From JBGQBN01 sp041494805 (GTDB lineage Bacteria > Acidobacteriota > Terriglobia > Terriglobales > Acidobacteriaceae), in assembly GCA_041494805.1 (NCBI GenBank), contig JBGQBN010000063.1:1-25270 (forward strand): a stretch of 25,270 nucleotides of DNA, given 5' to 3'. The notes beneath the pieces were generated by a model, which saw nothing but the letters and a program-made list of their open reading frames with translations, was not told the DNA's origin and did not search any database. Shown piece after piece: positions 14,355 to 20,390 of this stretch. Position 1 is the stretch's first letter; each line of letters begins with the position of its first letter. The position numbers and the translations under genes are program-made.

Positions 14355-14384
14355 TTGACGCTGGGGCGGCAGTGTTCCTATAAT
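14355..14384 (+). promoter_or_regulatory. Sigma70-type promoter for ompH/skp
   Basis: TTGACG (14355-14360), an 18-base spacer and TATAAT (14379-14384) make one of the two best promoters in the window. The predicted start near 14391 gives an unusually long leader of about 190 bases before ompH. Confidence 0.75.
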
Positions 14385-14390
14385 GAGTAT

Positions 14391-14581
14391 TCACACCCTT
14401 GAAACAGCATCCTATGGGGTGGTTACCACGCCTTCCGTTCGGCGTGAGAAGCTGGGAGATCCGGCCCGCCTTGGCTGTGGATATCGAGCGGTCTGGTTGA
14501 TCTTGGGGCGGGGCTCAGCATTAACGAAAGAGATCCAGGTAATTTCCCGGAACAATTTTCCAAGGAGTTCAAAGCAACCCC
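14391..14581 (+). promoter_or_regulatory. Long structured 5' leader of ompH
   Basis: The leader contains GTGGT-T-ACCAC (14419-14429) and CACGCC-TTCCGTTC-GGCGTG (14427-14446), two hairpins that share bases 14427-14429 and so exclude each other. AAGGAG at 14562-14567 is 14 bases from the ATG, farther than ideal. No known riboswitch class was recognised. The open frame that starts at 14383 runs out of phase into ompH and has no protein-like character. Confidence 0.4.
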
Positions 14582-15274
14582 ATGACAAGCAAGCTTGCGC
14601 CAATTCTGATGGCCACTGCACTGGTGCTTTCGGTGGCAGCCCTGGCCCAAACCAGCAATGCGGCCTCTCCCCTGCCCGCAGCTCCCAGCGCCGCGGTTCC
14701 CGCCACCACCGCCTCGGGGAACAAGATCGGGACGATCAACATCGAGCAGGCCATCTTCGCCAGCAACGAGGGCCAGCGCGATTTTGAGGCCCTGAGCAAG
14801 AAGCTGGAACCCAAGCAAACCGAGCTGAAGAGTTCGAGCGACGAACTGGACAGCCTGAAGAAGCAACTCAATACCCAGAGTGACAAACTGAATGACGAAG
14901 CTCGCGCCACGCTGGTGAAGCAGATCGAGCAAAAGCAGAAGTCTTTTGACCGTGCGGTGCAGGACGCTCGCGACGATGCCCAGAACCAGCAGAACGAAAT
15001 CGCGCAGCGCATCCTGCAAAAGATGGCGCCACTCCTGGTGAAGTATGCGGGCGAAAACGGTTACGGCGTGATTATTGACACGTCCAATCCCTGGCCGAAC
15101 GGGCCGGTGCTCTGGGCTGGACCGTCGGTGGATATCACCAAGACGGTTGTGGATGCGTACAACGCGCAATCGGGCGTGCCTGCTCCCGCGCCCAGGGCGG
15201 CTGGAGCCGCCAAACCCGCTGGTGCTCCCGCCAAGCCGGCGACCAAGCCGGCAGCCACTGCCCCTCCGAAGTAG
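14582..15274 (+). CDS. OmpH/Skp-family periplasmic chaperone
   Basis: Skp/OmpH proteins hold unfolded outer-membrane proteins in the periplasm and pass them to BamA, encoded just upstream. The 230-residue product has a signal peptide (MTSKLAPILMATALVLSVAALAQ), an Ala/Pro/Ser linker, the strand KIGTINIEQAIFASNEGQRD near 48-67 that opens the Skp fold, and a long charged coiled coil (about 68-155, ALSKKLEPKQTELKSSSDEL onward) forming the tentacles. The closing strand YGVIIDTSNPWPNGPVLWAG and DITKTVVDAYN follow. A Pro/Ala/Lys-rich tail (about 197-230) extends beyond the usual Skp end. Neighbourhood with bamA and its own strong promoter support the call. Confidence 0.92.
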   Translation: MTSKLAPILMATALVLSVAALAQTSNAASPLPAAPSAAVPATTASGNKIGTINIEQAIFASNEGQRDFEALSKKLEPKQTELKSSSDELDSLKKQLNTQSDKLNDEARATLVKQIEQKQKSFDRAVQDARDDAQNQQNEIAQRILQKMAPLLVKYAGENGYGVIIDTSNPWPNGPVLWAGPSVDITKTVVDAYNAQSGVPAPAPRAAGAAKPAGAPAKPATKPAATAPPK

Positions 15275-15307
15275 GCCACGACACCTGGAGTTATGAAAAG
15301 GTTCCTG

Positions 15308-15336
15308 AAAGGCTGCGTCTCCACGCGGCCTTTTTT
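15308..15336 (+). terminator. Rho-independent terminator after ompH
   Basis: AAA, GGCTGCGT (15311-15318), loop CTCC, ACGCGGCC (15323-15330), then six T (15331-15336). The eight-base stem includes one T-G wobble. It closes the bamA-ompH unit 34 bases after the ompH stop. Confidence 0.88.
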
Positions 15337-15408
15337 CTTGCGCCGGGCACGCCAGTGGAACGATATCGGTGTCCTTAGAGATAGCAAAATCCATCTCAGG
15401 AGGACACT

Positions 15409-16161
15409 ATGTTTGCCAACTCTTTGTGCGACTCTCCCGGGGCCGATCGTTCCGGAGCCGATCGTTCTTGGGCCATTCGTTCGCACCGAGGCTGGGCCAC
15501 TCTGGCTTCGTTTGCCGCACAGGCGCTCGCGGTGGGCGCGCTGCTGGTGCTGCCGCTCATCTACACGCAAGGTCTGCCGCGGTTGCAGTTGATGGCGGCG
15601 CTAGTGGCGCCCCCTCCTCCGCCGGCACCGCCACCGGGTCCTGCGCGTGTACGACCGGCCAACTTGTCTGCCAGCAACACGCTCGGGACGTTGGTGAGCC
15701 CGCCGACTATTCCCAATGAGATCGCACACATAATCGACAGTGAAGCTCCGCCTCCTCCGGTTCTGCCGCCGGGCATGGGTGTACGCAATGGCACTGGAGT
15801 CGCGGGGAGCCGGAGCCCGGTGTGGGACTCGATCGGGAACGCGTCGACGGAAATCCTACCGCCACCTCCTCCGCCAAGACGCGTCTCCCGGATGATGGAG
15901 GGCAACCTGATCCACCGGGTGCAGCCGGAATATCCGCCGCTGGCAAGACAGGCGCGCATTCAGGGTGAGGTAGTGCTGCACGCGGTGATCAGCCGGGACG
16001 GAACCATCGAAAATCTGCAGGTGGTAAGCGGCCATCCCATGCTGGTGCAGGCGGCGGTTTCCGCGGTCCGGCAGTGGCGCTATCGGCCGTACTACCTGAA
16101 CGGCGAACCCATGGAAGTGGAGACCCAAGTAACGGTCAACTTCATTTTGTCGGATGGATAG
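15409..16161 (+). CDS. TonB-family energy transducer
   Basis: TonB proteins link the proton-motive force of the inner membrane to outer-membrane transporters. The 250-residue protein has one TM segment (about 31-53, SFAAQALAVGALLVLPLIY), a Pro-rich periplasmic spacer with PPPPPAPPPGP near 68-78 and a second polyproline near 150-156, and a C-terminal TonB domain (about 168-250) with VQPEYPPLARQARIQGEVVL, SRDGTIENLQVVSGHPML and AVSAVRQWRYRPYYLNGEP. ATG 15409 has a perfect AGGAGG six bases upstream. The short cytoplasmic head (residues 1-30) contains a GADRS duplication. No ExbB/ExbD genes are adjacent. Confidence 0.9.
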   Translation: MFANSLCDSPGADRSGADRSWAIRSHRGWATLASFAAQALAVGALLVLPLIYTQGLPRLQLMAALVAPPPPPAPPPGPARVRPANLSASNTLGTLVSPPTIPNEIAHIIDSEAPPPPVLPPGMGVRNGTGVAGSRSPVWDSIGNASTEILPPPPPPRRVSRMMEGNLIHRVQPEYPPLARQARIQGEVVLHAVISRDGTIENLQVVSGHPMLVQAAVSAVRQWRYRPYYLNGEPMEVETQVTVNFILSDG

Positions 16162-16253
16162 GTGGCGGGCAGGCAAGGCTCTCCTTCAACACTGCGTGCT
16201 GGCAAAGAGTGGGAGTAGCACAGGGGTAACGTAGGGACTCCAGCGCTGCCCGC

Positions 16254-16259
16254 TATAAT
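16254..16259 (+). promoter_or_regulatory. -10 box immediately upstream of alr
   Basis: TATAAT ends eight bases before the GTG start at 16268, placing the likely transcription start at or next to the start codon. CTGCCCGC (16246-16253) just before it is the reverse complement of GCGGGCAG at 16165-16172. No -35 consensus is seen. Confidence 0.55.
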
Positions 16260-16267
16260 CGATTTCA

Positions 16268-17440
16268 GTGGCTACTGTCGAAATTGCGAAGCGAGCAGCA
16301 ACGCGTCCCACCTGGGCCGAGGTCTCACTCGGAAACCTGCGACGCAACTTCGATGTGGTTCAACGTCACGTGGCGCCGAATGTCACGATATGCGCCGTGG
16401 TGAAGGCGGACGCGTACGGCCACGGGGCACTGGAGTGCGCACGGGCGCTCGAAGAAGAGGGAGCGCGCTGGCTGGGCGTGACCTCGCTGGATGAAGCTAT
16501 ACCTCTACGCGAGGCCGGCATCCAGGCACGCATTCTTCTGATGACGGGGTTCTGGCAGGGAGAGGAAGAGGAAATTGTCCGCCTGCGCCTGACGCCCACG
16601 GTTTGGGAGCCCGGGCAAGTCGAACTTTTCGAAAAGGCGGCGGCCCGTCTCGGTGTGCCGAAGCACCCAGTCCACCTGAAGGTGGATACCGGAATGGGGC
16701 GGTTGGGTATCGCTCCGGAAGATCTGGCCAAGGTTAGCGCAGCGCTGAAATCGTCACCGCACCTTGTTCTCGAAGGACTCTCCACGCACCTGGCGTCGTC
16801 CGAAGTACTGGACGCGCCTTCGGTGAGTGAACAATTGAAGCGCTTCGAAGAAGTGCTGCGTGGGTTGCGAAATGACGGATTCGAGCCACCGCTGATTCAT
16901 GCGGCCAACACTGGGGCGGTCATCTCGCGACGGGAATCCTGGCACACCATGTTGCGGCCTGGAATCGCGCTCTATGGATACTATCTACCGTTTGAGCGGG
17001 CGGGCAGGGAGGTTAGCGGGGCCGCGCTCCGGCTGGCAGTGAAGCCGGTCTTGACCTGGAAGACCCGCATCCTCTCGTTGCGCGAAATGCGCGCGAACCA
17101 GGCTCTCGGGTATGGTGGAATTTATGTCACCAAGGCTCCGGCGCGAATCGCGGTACTGCCGGTGGGATATGCGGACGGATTGAATCGTCAACTGTCTTCC
17201 CGCGGCCGGGTGATCGTGCGCGAGCACTATGCGCCGATCGTGGGCCGCATTTCCATGGACCTGACTCTCGCGGATGTAACCGGCCTTCCGGGGGTTGCGG
17301 TCGGAGACGAGGTGATTCTGCTGGGATCCTGTGATGGTCTCAGCGTGGACGCTCGCGAGCACGCCCAACTGGCCAATACGACTCCTTACGAGATTCTCTG
17401 CAGTATCTCCAAGCGGGTGCCTAGGAAGTACAGTCGATAG
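16268..17440 (+). CDS. alr: Alanine racemase
   Basis: Alr interconverts L- and D-alanine to supply D-Ala for peptidoglycan. The 390-residue protein has the PLP-binding block ICAVVKADAYGHGALECA with Schiff-base Lys K46, LKVDTGMGRLGI, the ISTH-like LEGLSTHLASSE, HAANTGAVI, RPGIALYGYYP-like RPGIALYGYYL, and LGYGGIYVTKAP with Y282 as the second catalytic base. The substrate and cofactor region PVGYADGLNRQLSSRG and GRISMD also fits. The length is slightly above the usual 360-375. The GTG start at 16268 is favoured because the -10 box at 16254 and the lack of a ribosome binding site suggest a leaderless mRNA beginning there. MltG and BamA genes nearby make this an envelope-rich neighbourhood. Confidence 0.97.
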   Translation: MATVEIAKRAATRPTWAEVSLGNLRRNFDVVQRHVAPNVTICAVVKADAYGHGALECARALEEEGARWLGVTSLDEAIPLREAGIQARILLMTGFWQGEEEEIVRLRLTPTVWEPGQVELFEKAAARLGVPKHPVHLKVDTGMGRLGIAPEDLAKVSAALKSSPHLVLEGLSTHLASSEVLDAPSVSEQLKRFEEVLRGLRNDGFEPPLIHAANTGAVISRRESWHTMLRPGIALYGYYLPFERAGREVSGAALRLAVKPVLTWKTRILSLREMRANQALGYGGIYVTKAPARIAVLPVGYADGLNRQLSSRGRVIVREHYAPIVGRISMDLTLADVTGLPGVAVGDEVILLGSCDGLSVDAREHAQLANTTPYEILCSISKRVPRKYSR

Positions 17441-17471
17441 TCTTTGGTCGTTCGTCGCTAGGCCTTCGGTT

Positions 17472-17744
17472 CTAGCTCACTTTACCCTTCCGCGTCTCTA
17501 CGTACTTGCGAAGCACGGCGTTGATCGTGGTCTGGTACCCCTTACCATGCATGCGAAAGAAAGCGAGCACATCCGGGTCGAGTCGCAAGGTGATCTGTTT
17601 TTTCTTACCGGGCCAGCGAATTGCCTCTGCGAAGAATTTGTCGCCCAGTGCCGGAGTCTCAGAATACTCGATTTGCTGATCTCTCATCGAGTCAATGCGC
17701 TTCCAATTCGTCCTTGATTGCTTTCGCGTATTGCCTGCGCTCAT
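17472..17744 (-). CDS. brnA: BrnA-type antitoxin
   Basis: The 90-residue product shows the BrnA pattern: TNWKRIDSMRDQQIEYSETP, LGDKFFAEAIRWPGKKKQITL, then RLDPDVLAFFRMHGKGYQTT and INAVLRKYVE, a ribbon-helix-helix dimerisation and DNA-binding domain at the C-terminus. BrnA neutralises BrnT and represses the brnTA promoter. The start ATG (17744-17742) lies 53 bases inside the end of brnT with AAAGG eight bases upstream, so the two are translationally coupled with toxin first, the known brnTA order. It ends 31 bases from the convergent alr stop. Confidence 0.9.
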   Translation of the reverse strand: MSAGNTRKQSRTNWKRIDSMRDQQIEYSETPALGDKFFAEAIRWPGKKKQITLRLDPDVLAFFRMHGKGYQTTINAVLRKYVETRKGKVS

Positions 17745-17985
17745 TCTGATTTGCCTTTCTCAGCGAGATGATCCGGATGGTGTCGGACCCGCGTTCCGCA
17801 AAGGCCACCACCGCCACGCGGTCGCGAGTCACTCCGATGCCGCACCATCGACTCTCGCCGCAATCTTCGCGTACGTCGGGGCGCACCAGAAGAATGCCGT
17901 CGAACATTTCTGGGGCATCCGCGAAGTCGAAGCCGTGTTTGCGGATGTTGCTCCGGTTCTTGGCCTCATCCCATTGGAACTTCAT
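17692..17985 (-). CDS. brnT: BrnT-type ribonuclease toxin
   Basis: From the ATG at 17985 the 97-residue protein begins MKFQWDEAKNRSNIRKHGFD, the canonical BrnT start, and continues with FADAPEMFDG, DVREDCGESRWCGIGVTRDR, VAVVAFAERGSDTIRIISLRKA and NQNERRQYAKAI. BrnT is a RelE-fold RNase toxin neutralised by BrnA. GGAG lies eight bases upstream of this ATG; the longer frame from 18015 adds ten unconserved residues and is not used. The family residues are present (Lys and His near KHGFD, Arg in IRIISLRKA), so it should be active, though this is inferred. Confidence 0.93.
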   Translation of the reverse strand: MKFQWDEAKNRSNIRKHGFDFADAPEMFDGILLVRPDVREDCGESRWCGIGVTRDRVAVVAFAERGSDTIRIISLRKANQNERRQYAKAIKDELEAH

Positions 17986-17988
17986 TAG

Positions 17989-18010
17989 TGTAACTCCAAA
18001 TGTAGTTACA
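17989..18010 (-). promoter_or_regulatory. Inverted-repeat operator candidate ahead of brnTA
   Basis: TGTAACT (17989-17995) and AGTTACA (18004-18010) form a perfect seven-base inverted repeat with an eight-base spacer, starting four bases upstream of the brnT ATG. BrnA autorepression of brnTA is established for the family, making this the obvious operator candidate. Confidence 0.6.
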
Positions 18011-18062
18011 AGCAACAGTGGCGACGATGATTCTGGATATGAAGATCCAGACTGGGATGGGC

Positions 18063-18078
18063 TGTGACCGCTGTCACA
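18063..18078. promoter_or_regulatory. CRP/FNR-family binding-site candidate
   Basis: TGTGA-CCGCTG-TCACA is an exact match to the classical CRP half-sites with a six-base spacer, and the whole TGTGAC...GTCACA is symmetric. It lies in the divergent spacer, 78 bases from brnT and 121 bases from the hydrolase. TCTGGAT/ATCCAGA (18032-18051) is a further inverted repeat nearby. Function is inferred from sequence match only. Confidence 0.5.
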
Positions 18079-18181
18079 CAGGGAAATAAAAAGGAAAACG
18101 CTTCACAGGCGAGTCTTAACAGCTGGCTGCGAATAGGTGCGCTTCGCTGTTCGCGCCCCGCCCCTCCGGCTGACTGTTTGC

Positions 18182-18187
18182 TATAGT
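18182..18187 (+). promoter_or_regulatory. -10-like box close to the hydrolase start
   Basis: TATAGT ends 11 bases before the ATG at 18199, so the transcript would have a leader of only about five bases. No Shine-Dalgarno sequence and no clear -35 are visible. Confidence 0.4.
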
Positions 18188-18198
18188 CGTGAACAGGC

Positions 18199-19323
18199 AT
18201 GTCTACACGCTACGCACAATGGATGTATGACTGGGAGACCCGGCTCACGTCGGTGGACAATAACCGCGTGGTGCGTCCGCTGGAGTGGGGCGTGGAGTGG
18301 GCGCGGGACTGGCCTTGCCGCAATGGCTTTGCCCCCGGGCACGTGCCTGAGGACGCGGAGAGGTTTCTGCGCGAGTATAACCAGCGCATTATGGCAGCGA
18401 GTGACGAGTTTTACTCCTACTCTTCGCCGTCAGACTTTCGTGTCGAGCGCCGCGAGGTCCAGGTTTTCAGCACACGAGAAGTCCCGGATCGGAAGTTGGA
18501 AGCGAAAGTCCGCGGCACCCAGGCTGATTTTCTGCGCTTCACCTCGCCGGTACGGTCACCCTATCCCGAAAACAACCTGGTGAACGCACGCTGGTTCCCG
18601 GCGCGAAGCAAGCGGGCCGTGGTTCTGCTGCCCCACTGGAATTCTGACGCGATCGCCTATACCTCGTTGTGCCGGGTCCTGAATCTGCTAGGCATCGCGG
18701 TGCTGCGTTTGAGCATGCCGTATCACGATATTCGGACGCCGGCGGAGATCAAGCGCGCCGATTATGCCGTCTCGGCCAACATTGGGCGTACGCTGGACGC
18801 GTGCCGCCAGGCGGTCATTGACGCGCGTTGCTGCCTCGACTGGCTCGAACAGCAGGGATACAGCCGTTTAGGCATCGCGGGCACAAGCCTAGGGTCCTGC
18901 TACGCCTTTCTGGCAGCGGCGCATGATCGCCGCATCCGGGCAGCGGCTTTCAACCACGCGTCCACCTTCGTTGCCGATGTGGTATGGCATGGACAATCTA
19001 CCCGGCACGTTCGCGAAGGGCTGGAGCAGCAGATTGACCTCGAGCGTTTGCGGGCGCTTTGGAGCGCCGTGAGTCCTGCGTCGTACTTCCGACAATTCGC
19101 GCGCTGGCCTAGAAAGTCACTCATCGTTTATGCGAAATACGACCTGACTTTTCTTCCCGAGCTGTCCCGCCAGGCGGTGGAGGGATTTGCGGATCATGGC
19201 CTCGACCATAAGGTGGTCGTGCTTCCCTGCGGCCACTACACTACCGGCGAAACACCCTTCAAATACGTGGACGGCTGGCATCTGGCGTCGTTTTTCCGCA
19301 CTGCGTTCGAGAGCAGCATTTAG
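18199..19323 (+). CDS. Alpha/beta-hydrolase-fold protein, substrate unknown
   Basis: A 374-residue protein with no signal peptide, so probably cytoplasmic. After an N-terminal region of about 130 residues, the hydrolase core starts at RAVVLLPHWNSDAIAYTSLC. The nucleophile elbow is LGIAGTSLGSC with S230 in a G-T-S-L-G motif. D315 (YAKYDLTFLP) and H346 (PCGHYTTGETP) are likely the other triad members. Between them, AADYAVSANIGRTL-like and FVADVVWHGQSTRHVREGLE segments are strongly patterned and suggest a defined subfamily, which I cannot name with certainty; ABHD18-like proteins are one possibility. It is divergent from brnTA and followed by a heptad repeat, so it is probably monocistronic. Confidence 0.85.
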   Translation: MSTRYAQWMYDWETRLTSVDNNRVVRPLEWGVEWARDWPCRNGFAPGHVPEDAERFLREYNQRIMAASDEFYSYSSPSDFRVERREVQVFSTREVPDRKLEAKVRGTQADFLRFTSPVRSPYPENNLVNARWFPARSKRAVVLLPHWNSDAIAYTSLCRVLNLLGIAVLRLSMPYHDIRTPAEIKRADYAVSANIGRTLDACRQAVIDARCCLDWLEQQGYSRLGIAGTSLGSCYAFLAAAHDRRIRAAAFNHASTFVADVVWHGQSTRHVREGLEQQIDLERLRALWSAVSPASYFRQFARWPRKSLIVYAKYDLTFLPELSRQAVEGFADHGLDHKVVVLPCGHYTTGETPFKYVDGWHLASFFRTAFESSI

Positions 19324-19413
19324 CACTTAGCCCGTCGAGATTTTCGGCTCCTCCCCAACGGTTTCTGACTGAGTGCTAAGTACTAAATGCTGAGTGCTAA
19401 ATGCCAGGTGCTT
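19317..19413. repeat. Heptanucleotide array with inverted arm between hydrolase and rpiB
   Basis: Units AGTGCTA, AGTACTA, AATGCTG, AGTGCTA, AATGCCA, GGTGCTT run at strict 7-base spacing (19372-19413). AGTGCTAAATG (19393-19403) is exactly reverse-complemented by CATTTAGCACT (19317-19327), which contains the hydrolase stop codon. The fold could act as a 3' end for the hydrolase mRNA. The array stops four bases before the rpiB -10 box. Confidence 0.75.
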
Positions 19414-19416
19414 GTT

Positions 19417-19422
19417 TAGAAT
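19417..19422 (+). promoter_or_regulatory. -10 box for the rpiB operon
   Basis: TAGAAT ends six bases before the rpiB ATG (19429), so transcription would begin at the start codon itself. No Shine-Dalgarno sequence is present. Confidence 0.45.
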
Positions 19423-19428
19423 GACCTC

Positions 19429-19890
19429 ATGAAGATCGCTCTTGGCGCCGACCATGCCGGTTTGGAACTCAAGGAAAAGATCAAACAGCATCTCGTCCAG
19501 AAGGGAATGAGTGTGGACGACCGCGGCACGCACTCGACCGAGTCGGTGGACTATCCTGACTTCGCGCGCCTGGTGGGCGAGGAAGTGGCGGGCAAGCGCG
19601 CCGACTGGGGCATTCTGGTGTGCGGCAGCGGCATCGGCATGGCCATCGCGGCCAACAAAGTTCCGGGCATACGCGCCGCCAATGTGAGCAGTGAGGTCGA
19701 GGCCCAGCTCAGCCGGGAGCACAACAATGCCAACATCGTGACGCTGGGTGCGCGTCTGCTGGATGAAAGCATGGCCTTGAGGATCGTCGATCGCTGGCTC
19801 AGCACACCGTTCGCAGGCGGCCGCCATGAACGGCGCGTGGAAAAGATCAGCGAAATTGAGCGGGCGGAAACGCGAGTACCAAGCAGGTAG
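19429..19890 (+). CDS. rpiB: Ribose-5-phosphate isomerase B
   Basis: RpiB interconverts ribose-5-phosphate and ribulose-5-phosphate. The 153-residue RpiB/LacAB protein begins MKIALGADHAGLELKEKIKQ, carries DYPDFARLVGEEV, the active-site loop GILVCGSGIGMAIAANKVPG with catalytic Cys C65, AANVSSEVEAQLSREHNNAN with H98, and VTLGARLLDE. The length is typical. It opens a tight operon: the GNAT gene starts nine bases after its stop and glyA 20 bases after that. Confidence 0.97.
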   Translation: MKIALGADHAGLELKEKIKQHLVQKGMSVDDRGTHSTESVDYPDFARLVGEEVAGKRADWGILVCGSGIGMAIAANKVPGIRAANVSSEVEAQLSREHNNANIVTLGARLLDESMALRIVDRWLSTPFAGGRHERRVEKISEIERAETRVPSR

Positions 19891-19899
19891 TACCCATTC

Positions 19900-20370
19900 A
19901 TGACCAGCCCATCCGAACCGGTACAGGAATACGGCAGGGACGGATTCGTCATCAGCACCGATCGTGCCAAGCTGGATTTGGACGTGATTTACACTTTTCT
20001 GGCCGAGTCCTACTGGGCCAAAGGCATCCCGCGCGAAGTGGTGGCCCGGTCCATCGAGAACTCGTTGTGCTTCGGAGTATATTCGGAGGGGAAACAAGTG
20101 GGATTTGCGCGCGTAATTTCGGATTACGCAACCTATGCCTACATCGGGGACGTGTTCGTGCTCGCGTCGCATCGCGGCCATGGGCTGGGGAAGTGGCTGA
20201 TGGAGTGCATCATGCAGCATCCCCAACTGCAGGGATTACGCCGTTGGAGCTTGGTGACGCAAGACGCCCACGGGCTGTACGCACCGTTCGGCTTCACCCC
20301 ACTGCAGGCTCCGGAGAAATACATGGAGCTACACCGGCCGAACGTGTATGAGAAGGTTAGCAGCCGGTAG
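19900..20370 (+). CDS. GNAT-family N-acetyltransferase
   Basis: The 156-residue protein has the GNAT fold: an N-terminal strand and helix (DLDVIYTFLAESYWAKGIPRE-like start near 26-46), the central strands VGFARVISDYATYAYIGDVF, motif A with the acetyl-CoA pyrophosphate loop VLASHRGHGLGKWLM (about 87-101), and a C-terminal YAPFGFTPLQAPEKYMEL strand pair. The substrate cannot be inferred. It is encoded between rpiB and glyA with nine- and 20-base gaps, so it is co-transcribed with them. Upstream there is no strong ribosome binding site other than purines (AGCAGG-like) before the ATG. Confidence 0.9.
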   Translation: MTSPSEPVQEYGRDGFVISTDRAKLDLDVIYTFLAESYWAKGIPREVVARSIENSLCFGVYSEGKQVGFARVISDYATYAYIGDVFVLASHRGHGLGKWLMECIMQHPQLQGLRRWSLVTQDAHGLYAPFGFTPLQAPEKYMELHRPNVYEKVSSR

Positions 20371-20382
20371 CGAGGAGCAAGG
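20362..20382. repeat. Short heptanucleotide array carrying the glyA ribosome binding site
   Basis: AGCCGGT, AGCGAGG, AGCAAGG are three consecutive 7-base units. The first contains the stop codon of the GNAT gene (20368-20370), and the last supplies AAGGA for glyA. Confidence 0.5.
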
Positions 20383-20390
20383 AATTTCTT

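Noticed and set aside
14383..14787. Open frame starting within the ompH promoter
   Set aside because: The ATG overlaps the -10 box, and the frame overlaps ompH out of phase without protein-like character.
16165..16253. Inverted repeat GCGGGCAG/CTGCCCGC before alr as a regulatory element
   Set aside because: Only eight bases and 73 bases apart in GC-rich DNA; noted with the -10 box but not claimed as functional.
17986..18015. Longer start for brnT
   Set aside because: The added ten residues overlap the operator and are not part of BrnT; GGAG precedes the ATG at 17985.
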